Assembly: GCA_964582065.1 (NCBI GenBank)
Contig: CAZOQG010000022.1
Span: 1-19,825 of the forward strand
Direction: 5' to 3'
DNA: 19,825 bases
Origin: JACNFS01 sp964582065
Lineage (GTDB): Bacteria > Chloroflexota > Dehalococcoidia > GIF9 > UBA5629
This document shows positions 1 to 7,722 of this stretch, piece by piece. The first letter of the stretch is position 1. Each line of letters opens with the position of its first letter. The notes under the pieces are model-generated. The model was not told where the DNA came from. It ran no database searches and was given only the letters and a program-made list of their open reading frames with translations. Position numbers and translations under genes: made by a program.

Positions 1-116
1 TTATCCTGGATGATAAGAACAACCCAAAGGGTACTCGTATTTTCGGTCCGGTAGCGAGGGAACTAAGAGATAAGAATTTCATGAAAATAGTATCTCTGGC
101 TCAAGAGGTTCTTTGA
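1..116 (+). CDS. rplN: 50S ribosomal protein L14, C-terminal part (5' end outside window)
   Basis: Reading from base 3, the last 37 codons give the conserved end of L14, including KGTRIFGPVARELR and FMKIVSLAQEVL before a TGA at 114-116. L14 sits at the base of the large subunit, next to L19 and the 30S interface. Only the C-terminal third is present because the gene begins left of the window. The stop is separated from the L24 start by a single base, as expected inside the spc operon. The identity rests on the motif and on its position before rplX. Confidence 0.9.
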   Translation, partial: ILDDKNNPKGTRIFGPVARELRDKNFMKIVSLAQEVL

Positions 117-117
117 A

Positions 118-429
118 ATGAAGATCAGAAAGAATGACACGGTTCTCGTTATTGCTGGCAAAGACAAAGGGAAAAAGGGTAAGGTACGGCAGGCTTTCCC
201 GAAGAAGGATAGGGTGACAGTCGACGGCGTCAATATGGTGAAGCGTCATTCCCGAGCCCGCGGCGCAGCTAGACAGGCGGGCATAATTGAGCTAGAAGCG
301 CCGCTCCGTGCAGCAAATGTGATGTTGGTTTGCAACAAGTGTAATAAGCCGGTTCGGGTTGGCTTTCGTTTTCTTGAAGATGGTAGAAAGGCGCGGACTT
401 GCCGTTCTTGCTATGAGATAATCGATTAG
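118..429 (+). CDS. rplX: 50S ribosomal protein L24, zinc-ribbon form
   Basis: A 103-residue L24, an early-assembly protein that binds the 5' region of 23S rRNA. The KOW motif lies near the N-terminus (VLVIAGKDKGKKGKV, about residues 9-23), followed by the conserved VDGVNMVKRH (35-44). The C-terminal part keeps two CxxC pairs (C72/C75 and C95/C98) around VGFRFLEDG, so this is the zinc-binding form; Bacillus L24, for example, has no such cysteines. The ATG follows the rplN stop by one base. A GAGG at 105-108, inside rplN, is the likely ribosome-binding site, so the two genes are probably translationally coupled. Confidence 0.97.
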   Translation: MKIRKNDTVLVIAGKDKGKKGKVRQAFPKKDRVTVDGVNMVKRHSRARGAARQAGIIELEAPLRAANVMLVCNKCNKPVRVGFRFLEDGRKARTCRSCYEIID

Positions 430-448
430 CTAAAGGTGTATTTCAGGG

Positions 449-991
449 ATGATCAGGTTGAAGGAAAAGCATACACAGGAAACGGTACCCGAGCTAATGA
501 GCAAGTTCGGGTATAAGAATGTAATGCAAGTGCCGAGGCTCAAGAAAATCGTGCTGAATATCGGTTTGGGTGAGGCAATACAAAACCCTAAAGCTTTGGA
601 AGCCGCTGAGACCGACCTTACGGCAATCTCGGGGCAACATCCAGTAATAACGCGGGCCAAGAAGTCTATTGCCTCTTTCAAGCTCAGAGAAGGCATGCCT
701 ATTGGAATGATGGTGACATTGCGCGGGAGGCGGATGTATGAGTTCTACGATAAACTGGTTAATGTTGTTCTGGCACGCATTCGGGATTTTCAGGGGGTGT
801 CTCGGGATGCCTTTGATGGTGAAGGCAACTACACTTTGGGGATTAAGGAGCAGATAGTTTTCCCTGAGATTGATTATGATAAGGTGGACAAGGTGCGCGG
901 ATTCGAAGTAACTGTTGTTACTAGCGCAGCTAGTGATGAGGAGGGCAGGAGTTTGCTTGAGTCTCTAGGCATGCCTTTCAGAATAAGTTAA
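449..991 (+). CDS. rplE: 50S ribosomal protein L5
   Basis: A full-length 180-residue L5, which binds 5S rRNA and helps form the central protuberance and its contact with the P-site tRNA. Family hallmarks are VPRLKKIVLNIGLGEA (residues 28-43), ITRAKKSIASFKLREG (about 68-83), MVTLRGRRMYEF, the NYTLGIKEQIVFPEIDYD block (about 127-144) and the terminal LLESLGMPF. AAGGTG at 433-438 precedes the ATG by 10 nt. The gap from rplX is 19 nt, and the order L24-L5-S14 is the standard spc order. Confidence 0.97.
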   Translation: MIRLKEKHTQETVPELMSKFGYKNVMQVPRLKKIVLNIGLGEAIQNPKALEAAETDLTAISGQHPVITRAKKSIASFKLREGMPIGMMVTLRGRRMYEFYDKLVNVVLARIRDFQGVSRDAFDGEGNYTLGIKEQIVFPEIDYDKVDKVRGFEVTVVTSAASDEEGRSLLESLGMPFRIS

Positions 992-1007
992 TGGGTTTGG
1001 GTGAAAC

Positions 1008-1193
1008 GTGGCAAAGCTATCCAAAATTGTAAAATCCAAGCGCCCTCCGAAGTATAAGGTGCAGCGGCGGAATCGATGCCAATTGTGTGGCAGACCGCGC
1101 GCTTACATACGCAAGTTTGGTTTGTGTCGTATTTGTTTTCGCAAGTTGGCTTTGTGTGGTCAGATTCCTGGGGTAAGAAAGTCAAGTTGGTGA
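1008..1193 (+). CDS. rpsN: 30S ribosomal protein S14, type Z (zinc-binding)
   Basis: A 61-residue short S14 that binds 16S rRNA in the 30S head. The zinc ribbon is complete, with C24xxC27 and C40xxC43, in the recognisable context RCQLCGRPRAYIRKFGLCRICFR. The C-terminal GQIPGVRKSSW is the family ending. The start is GTG at 1008, with GGGTG immediately upstream. The short zinc form (often named rpsZ or rpsN1) is the ancestral S14, as opposed to the roughly 100-residue cysteine-free form. It sits between rplE and rpsH as expected. Confidence 0.96.
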   Translation: MAKLSKIVKSKRPPKYKVQRRNRCQLCGRPRAYIRKFGLCRICFRKLALCGQIPGVRKSSW

Positions 1194-1218
1194 TTGAAAG
1201 TGCTGGAGGCATCTGTTG

Positions 1219-1611
1219 ATGGTTACTGATCCAATCGCTGATATGTTAACTCGAATTCGCAACGCAATCATGGCGCGCCATGATGTTGTGCTCATGCCAG
1301 CTTCTAAGATGAAGCTTTCTATTGCTAGAATTCTGAAGGATGAGGGCTTCATTTCTGATTATACCGTGCTTAAGGGCAAGCCACAGCGAGTGATTAAGAT
1401 CTTCCTGAAGTATATTGGTGATCAACCGGCCGTCGCAGGTTTGGAGAGGGTGAGTAAACCCGGCCTTAGGGTCTACGTAGGCCGAGGGGAGATCCCCCGC
1501 GTCTACGGTGGCCTTGGGGTTGCTCTCTTGTCCACGTCCAAAGGGGTCATGATCGGGAAGGACGCGTGGCGCCAAAATCTCGGTGGTGAATTGCTATGTT
1601 ATGTCTGGTAA
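1219..1611 (+). CDS. rpsH: 30S ribosomal protein S8
   Basis: A 130-residue S8 that binds the central domain of 16S rRNA. In several bacteria it also represses the spc operon by binding its mRNA; no such site could be confirmed here by eye. The N-terminus VTDPIADMLTRIRNA is diagnostic, and the C-terminal half has the expected KPGLRVYV and STSKGVM blocks. I chose ATG at 1219 because it gives the canonical N-terminus with GGAGG (1205-1209) 9 nt upstream. An in-frame TTG at 1216 would add one residue with 6 nt spacing and cannot be excluded. Confidence 0.96.
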   Translation: MVTDPIADMLTRIRNAIMARHDVVLMPASKMKLSIARILKDEGFISDYTVLKGKPQRVIKIFLKYIGDQPAVAGLERVSKPGLRVYVGRGEIPRVYGGLGVALLSTSKGVMIGKDAWRQNLGGELLCYVW

Positions 1612-1633
1612 CTAGGCTTCTGGGAGTGAGTTT

Positions 1634-2185
1634 GTGTCTAGAGTAGGATTGCGCCCCATACCTTTACATCCGGGTGTCAAGGTCATTACTCAGGGGAATG
1701 AAGTGACCGTAGAGGGTAGCAAGGGCAAGCTATGTCGCTCACTTCACCCGGATATTTCTGTCACGTTAATAGATGAAAACCTGATAGTCTCGAGACCTAC
1801 CGATAGCAGAATCCATCGCTCTTTACATGGGTTAACTCGAAGTCTTGTGGCTAATATGGTCGAGGGGGTTACTAAAGGTTTCGAAAAGACTCTGGAGCTT
1901 CACGGTGTTGGCTACCGGGCTCAAGAAGCCGATAACAAGTTGTCGCTACAGATTGGATACAGTCATCCAGTAGATTTCTCCCCGCCACCTGGCGTGGATA
2001 TTGTGGTGGAGGGGACGAACCGGGTTCGCGTCATTGGCATTGATAAGGAGGTCGTGGGTGAGACAGCAGCGCGAATTCGGGCCATACGCCCTGCTGACGC
2101 CTATAAAGGAAAGGGTATCAGGTATGCCGGTGAGAGGCTTCGTCGTAAAGCTGGCAAGGCAGGCAAGGCAGCAGCGAGAGGATAG
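1634..2185 (+). CDS. rplF: 50S ribosomal protein L6
   Basis: A 183-residue L6, located near the factor-binding site of the large subunit. The N-terminus SRVGLRPIPLHPGVKV, the central GFEKTLELHGVGYRAQ and the conserved ending (residues about 156-172) with YKGKGIRYAGERLRRKAGK are all typical. The start is GTG at 1634, preceded by GGGAG at 1622-1626. A lysine/alanine-rich tail follows the conserved block. It lies between rpsH and rplR in the standard order. Confidence 0.97.
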   Translation: MSRVGLRPIPLHPGVKVITQGNEVTVEGSKGKLCRSLHPDISVTLIDENLIVSRPTDSRIHRSLHGLTRSLVANMVEGVTKGFEKTLELHGVGYRAQEADNKLSLQIGYSHPVDFSPPPGVDIVVEGTNRVRVIGIDKEVVGETAARIRAIRPADAYKGKGIRYAGERLRRKAGKAGKAAARG

Positions 2186-2198
2186 ATAATAGATACTA

Positions 2199-2564
2199 AT
2201 GCCTAAGACGGATACAAGGCTAGCACGAAAACGGCGTCATGCTCGAGTCAGGGACAGAGTTAATGGAACAGGGACGAGGCCAAGACTTTGTGTTTTCCGG
2301 AGCTTGAAATATACTTATGCTCAAGTCATAGATGATTCTGTCGGGGACACTCTGGCTTCGGCCAGCAGTTTGGATCCGGAAATAAGAGACACAATGGCAG
2401 GGAAGACGAAAACAGAGATCTCTGAGCTAATAGGTGCTCTTGTGGCTCAGCGTGCGCTGAACAAGGGGATCAATCGGGTGGTTTTTGACAGGGGCGGTTA
2501 TAAGTATCACGGGCGAGTTAAAGCTTTGGCTGAAGCTGCCCGGAAAGTCGGACTGGAGTTTTGA
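2199..2564 (+). CDS. rplR: 50S ribosomal protein L18
   Basis: A 121-residue L18, a 5S rRNA-binding protein that works with L5 in the central protuberance. The basic N-terminus (residues 1-25) precedes RPRLCVFRSLKYTYAQVIDD and the C-terminal VVFDRGGYKYHGRVKALAEA. The ATG at 2199 has no strong Shine-Dalgarno at normal distance; the nearest GAGG (2178-2181) is 17 nt away. Translation may therefore depend on ribosomes finishing rplF 13 nt upstream. Confidence 0.97.
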   Translation: MPKTDTRLARKRRHARVRDRVNGTGTRPRLCVFRSLKYTYAQVIDDSVGDTLASASSLDPEIRDTMAGKTKTEISELIGALVAQRALNKGINRVVFDRGGYKYHGRVKALAEAARKVGLEF

Positions 2565-2574
2565 GGTTGGTTCA

Positions 2575-3117
2575 ATGAAAGCGATTACCAAGGCAATTGG
2601 GGAGACAGTCAAAGTTGACGCTAGCGACCTGGAGCTGAGTGAGAAGCTAGTGACACTCAACCGGGTAGCTAAGGTTGTGAAAGGTGGTAAGCGTCTTCAT
2701 TTTAGGGCTCTCGTAGTAGTTGGTGATGGCAACGGGCATGTAGGGATTGGTGTGGGCAAGGCCAGGGAGGTACCAGAGGCTATCCGCAAAGCCGGTGTGA
2801 CTGCCCGAAAGGGCCTGATCAAGATACCGATGGCGGGCGACACCATTCCCCATGAGATATTGGCCAAGTTTGGAGCCGGTAAGGTTCTGCTTAAGCCAGC
2901 GCTGCCTGGGACCGGTGTGATTGCTGGTGGTAGTGTTCGGGCAGTGCTTGAAGCTGCAGGTATAAAGGATATCCTTACCAAGTCTTTGGGAAGCTCTAAT
3001 CCTGTGAATGTAGTCAAAGCCACTATGTTGGCCCTACGTAGCCTTAGGAACCCCAAGGAGGCTGTAGCCAGGCGGAAAGCTGGACTTGAAATTGAGGAGA
3101 TTGAGACGAGTGGCTAA
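2575..3117 (+). CDS. rpsE: 30S ribosomal protein S5
   Basis: A 180-residue S5 with the N-terminal double-stranded RNA-binding-like domain (LVTLNRVAKVVKGGKRLHF, about residues 25-43) and the C-terminal block with AGIKDILTKSLGSSNPVNVV (about 127-146). S5 sits on the 30S solvent side and influences decoding accuracy. The frame is open upstream to an ATG at 2485 inside rplR, but I chose ATG at 2575: GAGG lies 8 nt upstream, it starts 10 nt after the rplR stop, and it gives the usual length. Its last eight bases overlap rpmD. Confidence 0.96.
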   Translation: MKAITKAIGETVKVDASDLELSEKLVTLNRVAKVVKGGKRLHFRALVVVGDGNGHVGIGVGKAREVPEAIRKAGVTARKGLIKIPMAGDTIPHEILAKFGAGKVLLKPALPGTGVIAGGSVRAVLEAAGIKDILTKSLGSSNPVNVVKATMLALRSLRNPKEAVARRKAGLEIEEIETSG

Positions 3118-3304
3118 ACTGCGTATTACCTGGATCAAGAGCGACATTGGCTATGTCAAGCAGCAGAGGCGAACCTTGAGAGCTCTGGGCTTTCATCGAC
3201 TCAACGAAACAGTGGAGCACGAGGATTCTCCGTCCGTTCGCGGTATGATAGCTAAGGTGAGTCATTTGGTTAGCGCGGAAGTGATCGGTGATGGAACAAG
3301 GTGA
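3110..3304 (+). CDS. rpmD: 50S ribosomal protein L30
   Basis: A 64-residue L30, a small late-assembling protein of the large subunit. From GTG at 3110 it reads VAKLRITWIKSDIGY (first V = fMet), then QQRRTLRALGFHRLN, which is the L30 core; the C-terminal part contains VRGMIAKVSHLV. An ATG eight codons upstream (3086) also fits the frame, but it lies deeper inside rpsE and adds residues not usual for L30. The GTG is preceded by GAGGAG (3094-3099). It overlaps the end of rpsE by 8 bp and runs 14 bp into rplO. Confidence 0.93.
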   Translation: MAKLRITWIKSDIGYVKQQRRTLRALGFHRLNETVEHEDSPSVRGMIAKVSHLVSAEVIGDGTR

Positions 3305-3734
3305 ATTGAAGCCCCCTGTGGGAGCCAAGCATAGGAGAAAGCGCGTCGGGCGCGGCGATGGTAGTGGGCATGGCACCTATTCGGGGCGAGGCTGTAAGGG
3401 ACAGAAGTCACGTTCCGGGGGTGGAGTTCGCCTTGGTTTTGAGGGAGGGCAATTGGCTCTGATCAAGCGTTTACCTCGGAAGCGGGGATTCGTTAATATT
3501 TTTCGAACTGAATATAATGTTGTCAATGTGGGCAAGCTTAGAATGTTCGCTCCTGATGTTGAAGTTACTCCAGAGGAGTTGCTGAAAGCCAGGCTGATTA
3601 AGTCTGTTAGGCAGCCAGTCAAAATCTTGGGCGATGGGGAAATTGATCGCCCGCTGGTGGTAAGGGCCAACAAGTTTTCCACCACGGCGGAGAAGAAAAT
3701 CGTGGCTGCCGGGGGAAGAGTGGAGGGGATTTAG
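3291..3734 (+). CDS. rplO: 50S ribosomal protein L15
   Basis: A 147-residue L15, an early large-subunit assembly protein. Diagnostic blocks are LKPPVGAKHRRKRVGRG near the N-terminus, GSGHGTYSGRGCKGQKSRSGG (in part), and FEGGQLALIKRLPRKRGF. The C-terminal domain ends KKIVAAGGRVEGI. Either GTG at 3288 or ATG at 3291 can start it; I chose ATG. Both lie inside rpmD, giving a 14-bp overlap and probably coupled translation. The next gene, secY, begins after a single spacer base, the classical rplO-secY junction. Confidence 0.96.
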   Translation: MEQGELKPPVGAKHRRKRVGRGDGSGHGTYSGRGCKGQKSRSGGGVRLGFEGGQLALIKRLPRKRGFVNIFRTEYNVVNVGKLRMFAPDVEVTPEELLKARLIKSVRQPVKILGDGEIDRPLVVRANKFSTTAEKKIVAAGGRVEGI

Positions 3735-3735
3735 A

Positions 3736-5052
3736 ATGCAGCAGAGGGAAGGTAGACCGCGTCTTATTCAAGCGTTGCTGGACGCCTTTTCATTGCCGGA
3801 CCTGAGACGGCGCCTCCTCTTCACGTTGGGCATGCTGGTGGTTTTCCGCTTTGTGGCTCACGTGCCCTTACCTGGAGTAGACCTTGATGCGTTACGTGAG
3901 CTTTTCGACCGGAATCAACTTCTGGGCATGCTCGACATGTTTAGCGGTGGGGCTATGAGGAACTTCAGCGTGGCAGCTATGGGAGTTTATCCCTACATAA
4001 CCGCCTCCATCATTATGCAGTTATTGGTTCCGGTTATTCCTGGTCTTCGAGCCTTATCTCAAGAGGGGGAAGCTGGCAGACGTAGGATTAACCAATACAC
4101 TCATTGGCTGACCGTGCCCATGGCCGGGCTTCAGGGTTATGCTCAACTTGCGCTGCTGCGCAGCCAGGGCATCGTTGTCCACGCCGGGGCTTTACCTACT
4201 ATGGCTATCATAGTGTCATTGGCAGCGGGTACTATGTTTCTTGTCTGGCTTGGTGAACTGATTACCGAGCGAGGCATTGGCAACGGTATATCGATAATAA
4301 TCTTCGGCGGCATTGTGGCAGGTCTGCCAGAAATGATTGGGCGCGGCTTTTTGGCCAAGGAAGACATGATCGGCCTGATTGCCTTTGTCATTTTGGCCTT
4401 GGCTACTATGGTACTTATAGTCATATTCACCGAAGGTCATCGCCGCATCCCGGTCCAATATGCACGGACTGCCTTTCGCGGCGCCCGCATGTATCGCCAA
4501 TCGGGTTCAACGCATATCCCGCTTCGGGTAAATACTGCAGGGATGATACCTCTCATCTTTGCCATGTCGTTGATGATTTTCCCGGGGACAATAGCTAGCT
4601 ACCTAGCCAGTCCGCCAGGACAGGATCCAAACTTCTGGAATACGATTGCGCAGTGGTTTAGCCCCAACGCACCTCTGCCTGTTGGTTTGTTTTACTGGGG
4701 ATTCTATTTCTTGATGGTGGTCGCCTTTGCCTTTTTCTACACCATGGTGATATTTGAACAGATGGACCTGGCGCGAACCTTGCAGCGCCAGGGGGGCTTT
4801 GTCCCGGGCGTCCGCCCCGGGAAGCCTACCACCGACTACCTCAACAAGGTTATCAGACATATCACCTGGGGTGGGGCTCTTTTCTTGGCTGTAGTGGCCA
4901 TAATTCCGTTTGTGGCACGGGAAGTGACTGACGTTGCTGTGTTGACTCTGTCCAGCATGGGGATGCTTATCATTGTTGGCGTGGCTTTGGATACCATGAA
5001 ACAAATAGAGGCGCAGTTAACAATGCGCCGCTATGAGGGCTTCTTGAAGTAG
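3736..5052 (+). CDS. secY: Protein translocase channel subunit SecY
   Basis: A 438-residue SecY, the ten-helix membrane channel that works with SecE, SecG and SecA for export and with the ribosome for membrane insertion. The first hydrophobic helix is at about residues 27-43, and the plug/second helix region is FSGGAMRNFSVAAMGVYPYI (69-88). The conserved ITERGIGNGISI (176-187), RRIPVQYA (236-243) and cytoplasmic-loop GVRPG (358-362) are all present. GGAGG at 3722-3726 lies 9 nt before the ATG. SecE and SecG are not in this window. Its place between rplO and adk is the ancestral arrangement. Confidence 0.97.
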   Translation: MQQREGRPRLIQALLDAFSLPDLRRRLLFTLGMLVVFRFVAHVPLPGVDLDALRELFDRNQLLGMLDMFSGGAMRNFSVAAMGVYPYITASIIMQLLVPVIPGLRALSQEGEAGRRRINQYTHWLTVPMAGLQGYAQLALLRSQGIVVHAGALPTMAIIVSLAAGTMFLVWLGELITERGIGNGISIIIFGGIVAGLPEMIGRGFLAKEDMIGLIAFVILALATMVLIVIFTEGHRRIPVQYARTAFRGARMYRQSGSTHIPLRVNTAGMIPLIFAMSLMIFPGTIASYLASPPGQDPNFWNTIAQWFSPNAPLPVGLFYWGFYFLMVVAFAFFYTMVIFEQMDLARTLQRQGGFVPGVRPGKPTTDYLNKVIRHITWGGALFLAVVAIIPFVAREVTDVAVLTLSSMGMLIIVGVALDTMKQIEAQLTMRRYEGFLK

Positions 5053-5065
5053 GGAGATAACACGA

Positions 5066-5728
5066 ATGTTTTTGGTTTTACTTGGTGCTCCGGGAGCCGG
5101 CAAAGGAACTCAGGCAGCTATGATTTCTCGAAAGGTGGGACTAGCTCACATAGCTTCCGGTGACCTGTTTCGGCAGGCAGTGGAGAAGGGAACTAAACTG
5201 GGGCAGTCGGTCAAAGCTTATATGGATAAAGGTATGTTGGTTCCTGACGAAGTGACGATTCATGTAATCTCAGAGCGGCTCAATGAGCCTGATTGTCAAA
5301 CGGGCTGTATTTTTGATGGCTTTCCTCGAACTGTGGAGCAGGCCAAGGCGCTTGATAAGACCTTAGCCAGTCAGGCGAAGGCTATAGACAAAGCAATATA
5401 TGTCGAGGTGTCCGATGAGGAGCTGTTGAAACGTCTTGGTGGGCGCTGGATATGCCGTCAGTGCCAGACACCTTACCATGAGGTAACCTCACCGCCAAGA
5501 ATACCCAATAAATGTGACGAATGTGGTGGCGAGCTCTATCAGCGTTCTGACGATGCTGAAGAGACGGTAAAAGAGCGACTGAAAGTGTATTTTGTTCAAA
5601 CCACCCCTGTCTTGGATTATTACGGGGCAGAGGGCAAGCTTGTTAAGGTGGACGGTAAGCGTGGGATAGAGGAAGTGTCCGCGGAAATAATCGATGTTCT
5701 CGACCTTAAATCGGTGAAAGCTAAATGA
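5066..5728 (+). CDS. adk: Adenylate kinase with zinc-binding LID
   Basis: A 220-residue long-form adenylate kinase (ATP + AMP to 2 ADP), cytoplasmic. The P-loop is GAPGAGKGT (residues 7-15), the AMP-site DGFPRT is at 84-89, and the LID domain carries a structural zinc site of four cysteines (C130, C133, C150, C153). The Cys4 LID is usual in Gram-positive and related lineages; enterobacterial enzymes use other residues. GGGAG at 5052-5056 precedes the ATG by 9 nt. The final four bases overlap map (ATGA), indicating translational coupling. Confidence 0.97.
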   Translation: MFLVLLGAPGAGKGTQAAMISRKVGLAHIASGDLFRQAVEKGTKLGQSVKAYMDKGMLVPDEVTIHVISERLNEPDCQTGCIFDGFPRTVEQAKALDKTLASQAKAIDKAIYVEVSDEELLKRLGGRWICRQCQTPYHEVTSPPRIPNKCDECGGELYQRSDDAEETVKERLKVYFVQTTPVLDYYGAEGKLVKVDGKRGIEEVSAEIIDVLDLKSVKAK

Positions 5729-6471
5729 CAGTCATAAAGTCTACAGAAGAAGTAGCTATTATGCGACAGGCTGGGAGAGTTGTGGCGGCCGTTTTGCAGA
5801 GATTGAAGGACGAAATAAAGCCAGGAATTAAGACGGGCCAGCTGGAATCGGTAGCCGTAAGCGAATTGCAAAAACGTGGGGCTAAGGCTTCTTTTAAGGG
5901 TTACCGGGGTTTCCCGGCGCACCTGTGTGTGTCGGTGAATGATGAGATTGTCCATGGCATCCCTGGGGAGCGGCGGCTAAAGGAGGGTGACATAGTGTCC
6001 TTGGATTTTGGGGCGATTGTTGACGGCTTCCATGGTGATGCGGCGATAACAGTCGGGGTAGATGGAATTAGCTCTAAAGCTCAGGAACTCCTGGCGGTTA
6101 CAGAGGCTGCGTTGATGGCCGGGATAAAGGCCGCAAGTTGTGGGGCCCACCTAGGAGATGTTTCGGCGGCTATTCAGGACTATGTTGAGACAAAGGGGCT
6201 TTCTGTGATTCGGGAGTATTCTGGCCACGGAGTTGGTAGAGACCTGCATGAAGATCCGTTAGTGCCAAACTTCGGCTCGCGTGGTCGAGGCCCCGTGTTG
6301 AAAGAAGGTATGACCTTGGCTTTGGAGCCGATGGTGACTACAGGAGACTGGCGCACACGCCTCACCGAGGATCGGTGGACGGTGCTGACTGCTGATGGCA
6401 GCCTTTCAGCTCATTTTGAGCACACTATCGCCATTAGAAAGGGTGAACCTGAGATACTCACTCTGCTATAG
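5725..6471 (+). CDS. map: Methionine aminopeptidase, type I
   Basis: A 248-residue cytoplasmic metalloprotease that removes initiator methionine from nascent proteins. All five metal ligands of the pita-bread fold are readable: D94, D105, H168, E201 and E232. The substrate-site histidine is H77 in NDEIVHGIPG. There is no N-terminal extension or SH3-like domain, so it is the short bacterial type Ia form. It overlaps the adk stop by 4 bp and is followed by infA, a common conserved order. Confidence 0.97.
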   Translation: MTVIKSTEEVAIMRQAGRVVAAVLQRLKDEIKPGIKTGQLESVAVSELQKRGAKASFKGYRGFPAHLCVSVNDEIVHGIPGERRLKEGDIVSLDFGAIVDGFHGDAAITVGVDGISSKAQELLAVTEAALMAGIKAASCGAHLGDVSAAIQDYVETKGLSVIREYSGHGVGRDLHEDPLVPNFGSRGRGPVLKEGMTLALEPMVTTGDWRTRLTEDRWTVLTADGSLSAHFEHTIAIRKGEPEILTLL

Positions 6472-6485
6472 TATAGAGGAATATC

Positions 6486-6704
6486 ATGCCTAGCAAAGAA
6501 GCGATAGAAGTTGAGGGCAAGGTGATTGACACTTTGCCGAATGCTACATTCCGTGTGGAGTTGCCTAATGGGCACAAGGTCTTGGCGCACATTTCGGGTA
6601 GAATGAGGCGGCATTACATCAGAATCTTGCCTGCAGACCGAGTATTGGTGGAGCTTTCGCCCTATGATTTAAACCGGGGGAGAATTACCTATCGGTTCAA
6701 GTAG
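6486..6704 (+). CDS. infA: Translation initiation factor IF-1
   Basis: A 72-residue single OB-fold protein that binds the 30S A site during initiation. The sequence matches the family along its whole length, including the EGKVIDTLPNATFRVELPNG (residues 10-29), LAHISGRMRRHYIRILPGD-like (here PADR) and ELSPYDLNRGRITYR blocks. GAGGA at 6476-6480 lies 5 nt before the ATG. It closes the adk-map-infA trio and is followed by the longest gap of the ribosomal cluster (82 nt), which contains a promoter candidate. Confidence 0.97.
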   Translation: MPSKEAIEVEGKVIDTLPNATFRVELPNGHKVLAHISGRMRRHYIRILPADRVLVELSPYDLNRGRITYRFK

Positions 6705-6722
6705 TCATTGAGCAAATGCATT

Positions 6723-6752
6723 TTGACATGTCTGTTGAAAAAGTTGTATTAT
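6723..6752 (+). promoter_or_regulatory. Candidate sigma70-type promoter upstream of rpmJ
   Basis: TTGACA at 6723-6728 matches the -35 consensus exactly. TATTAT at 6747-6752 matches the -10 consensus at five of six positions, with an 18-nt spacer and a TG dinucleotide directly in front. The surrounding 82-nt infA-rpmJ gap is A/T-rich, unlike the rest of the cluster. It would drive rpmJ-rpsM-rpsK-rpsD-rpoA-rplQ and possibly truA-rplM-rpsI, giving the alpha-operon genes transcription independent of the upstream spc genes. Activity is inferred from sequence only. Confidence 0.6.
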
Positions 6753-6786
6753 TAAGCGAATTTTCTTAGATTTGAGGTGACTAGGT

Positions 6787-6900
6787 ATGAAAGTCCGAGC
6801 TTCTGTTAAGCGTCGTTGCGATAAATGCAAAATTATCAGGCGCCATGGGGTAGTTCGGGTCATTTGCCAAAATCCTAAGCACAAGCAGCGGCAAGGATGA
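6787..6900 (+). CDS. rpmJ: 50S ribosomal protein L36, zinc-binding form
   Basis: A 37-residue L36, the smallest bacterial ribosomal protein, which binds 23S rRNA near the peptidyl transferase region. It reads MKVRASVKRRCDKCK at the start and ends NPKHKQRQG. The zinc ligands C11, C14, C27 and H32 are all present (CxxC...Cx4H). GAGGTGA at 6774-6780 lies 6 nt before the ATG. It lies between infA and rpsM, the conserved place. Its size makes it easy to miss. Confidence 0.96.
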   Translation: MKVRASVKRRCDKCKIIRRHGVVRVICQNPKHKQRQG

Positions 6901-6920
6901 CTGCAGGAGTAAAGTGAGAG

Positions 6921-7310
6921 ATGGCACGTATTGCTGGCGTGGATATTCCTAAAGACAAAAAGGTTGTGGTTTCTTTACAATATATCTACGGTATAGGTCC
7001 TACCCTAAGCCGTAGTGTTCTATCTTCCAGCGGTGTCAGTCCTGACACCAAAGTAAAGGATCTCAGCGAACAAGAGGTGAGCCGTATTCGCGAGGCCATT
7101 GATAAAGGGCATAGGGTAGAGGGTGAGCTTCGGAAAGAAGTCAATCTTAACATAAAACGGCTTACCGAAATCGGCAGCTATCGAGGCATTAGGCATCGTC
7201 GTGGTCTACCAGTCTGGGGACAACGGACGCAAACTAATGCTCGTACCAAGCGTGGTCTTCGCAAGACAGTGGCTGGGCGTGGACAAAGACGTGGCATGAC
7301 CAAGAAGTAA
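6921..7310 (+). CDS. rpsM: 30S ribosomal protein S13
   Basis: A 129-residue S13, in the 30S head, contacting the P-site tRNA and the 50S through bridges B1a/b. The N-terminus MARIAGVDIPKDKKVVVSL, the helix-hairpin-helix-like IYGIGPTLS, and the C-terminal blocks GSYRGIRHRRGLPVWGQRT and NARTKRG are canonical. The basic tail ends RGMTKK. AGGAG (6905-6909) precedes the ATG by 11 nt. It is the first long gene of the alpha-operon segment. Confidence 0.97.
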   Translation: MARIAGVDIPKDKKVVVSLQYIYGIGPTLSRSVLSSSGVSPDTKVKDLSEQEVSRIREAIDKGHRVEGELRKEVNLNIKRLTEIGSYRGIRHRRGLPVWGQRTQTNARTKRGLRKTVAGRGQRRGMTKK

Positions 7311-7327
7311 AGGAAGGGTGAAAGGAT

Positions 7328-7720
7328 ATGGCTAGGAAAAGGAGAACCGGAGTAAGAAGGCGAGAGCGCAAGCTGATTCCTGAAGGCAAGGCTTATATTC
7401 AGTCTACTTTCAATAACACTATTATTACGCTTACCGACCCCAAAGGCAATGTTATTGCTTGGGGAAGTTCCGGCACAGCCGGGTTCAAAGGGTCTCGAAA
7501 GGGTACCCCCTATGCCGCTCAATTGGCTGCCCAAGGAGCTGCTCACAGGGCCAAGGAACACGGCTTGCGCCAAGTAGAGGTATATATTCGAGGGCCTGGT
7601 AGCGGTCGTGAAGCAGCAATTCGAGCTCTCCAAGCGTCGGGAATTTTCGTCACCGGGATTAAGGATGTAACCCCTGTTCCGCATAACGGTTGTCGTCCTC
7701 GTAAGAGAAGGCGAGTGTAG
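7328..7720 (+). CDS. rpsK: 30S ribosomal protein S11
   Basis: A 130-residue S11 of the 30S platform, near the mRNA exit region. Diagnostic blocks are QSTFNNTIITLTDPKGNVI (residues 25-43), WGSSGTAGFKGSRKGTPYAA (about 45-64), EVYIRGPGSGREAAIRAL and the terminal DVTPVPHNGCRPRKRRRV. The purine-rich AGGAAGGGTG upstream serves as ribosome-binding site. It is followed by rpsD after only 2 nt. Confidence 0.97.
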   Translation: MARKRRTGVRRRERKLIPEGKAYIQSTFNNTIITLTDPKGNVIAWGSSGTAGFKGSRKGTPYAAQLAAQGAAHRAKEHGLRQVEVYIRGPGSGREAAIRALQASGIFVTGIKDVTPVPHNGCRPRKRRRV

Positions 7721-7722
7721 AA

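Noticed and set aside
2485..2574. Upstream in-frame extension of rpsE starting at ATG 2485
   Set aside because: It lies almost wholly inside rplR, adds 30 residues not found in S5, and the ATG at 2575 has a ribosome-binding site and gives the family length.
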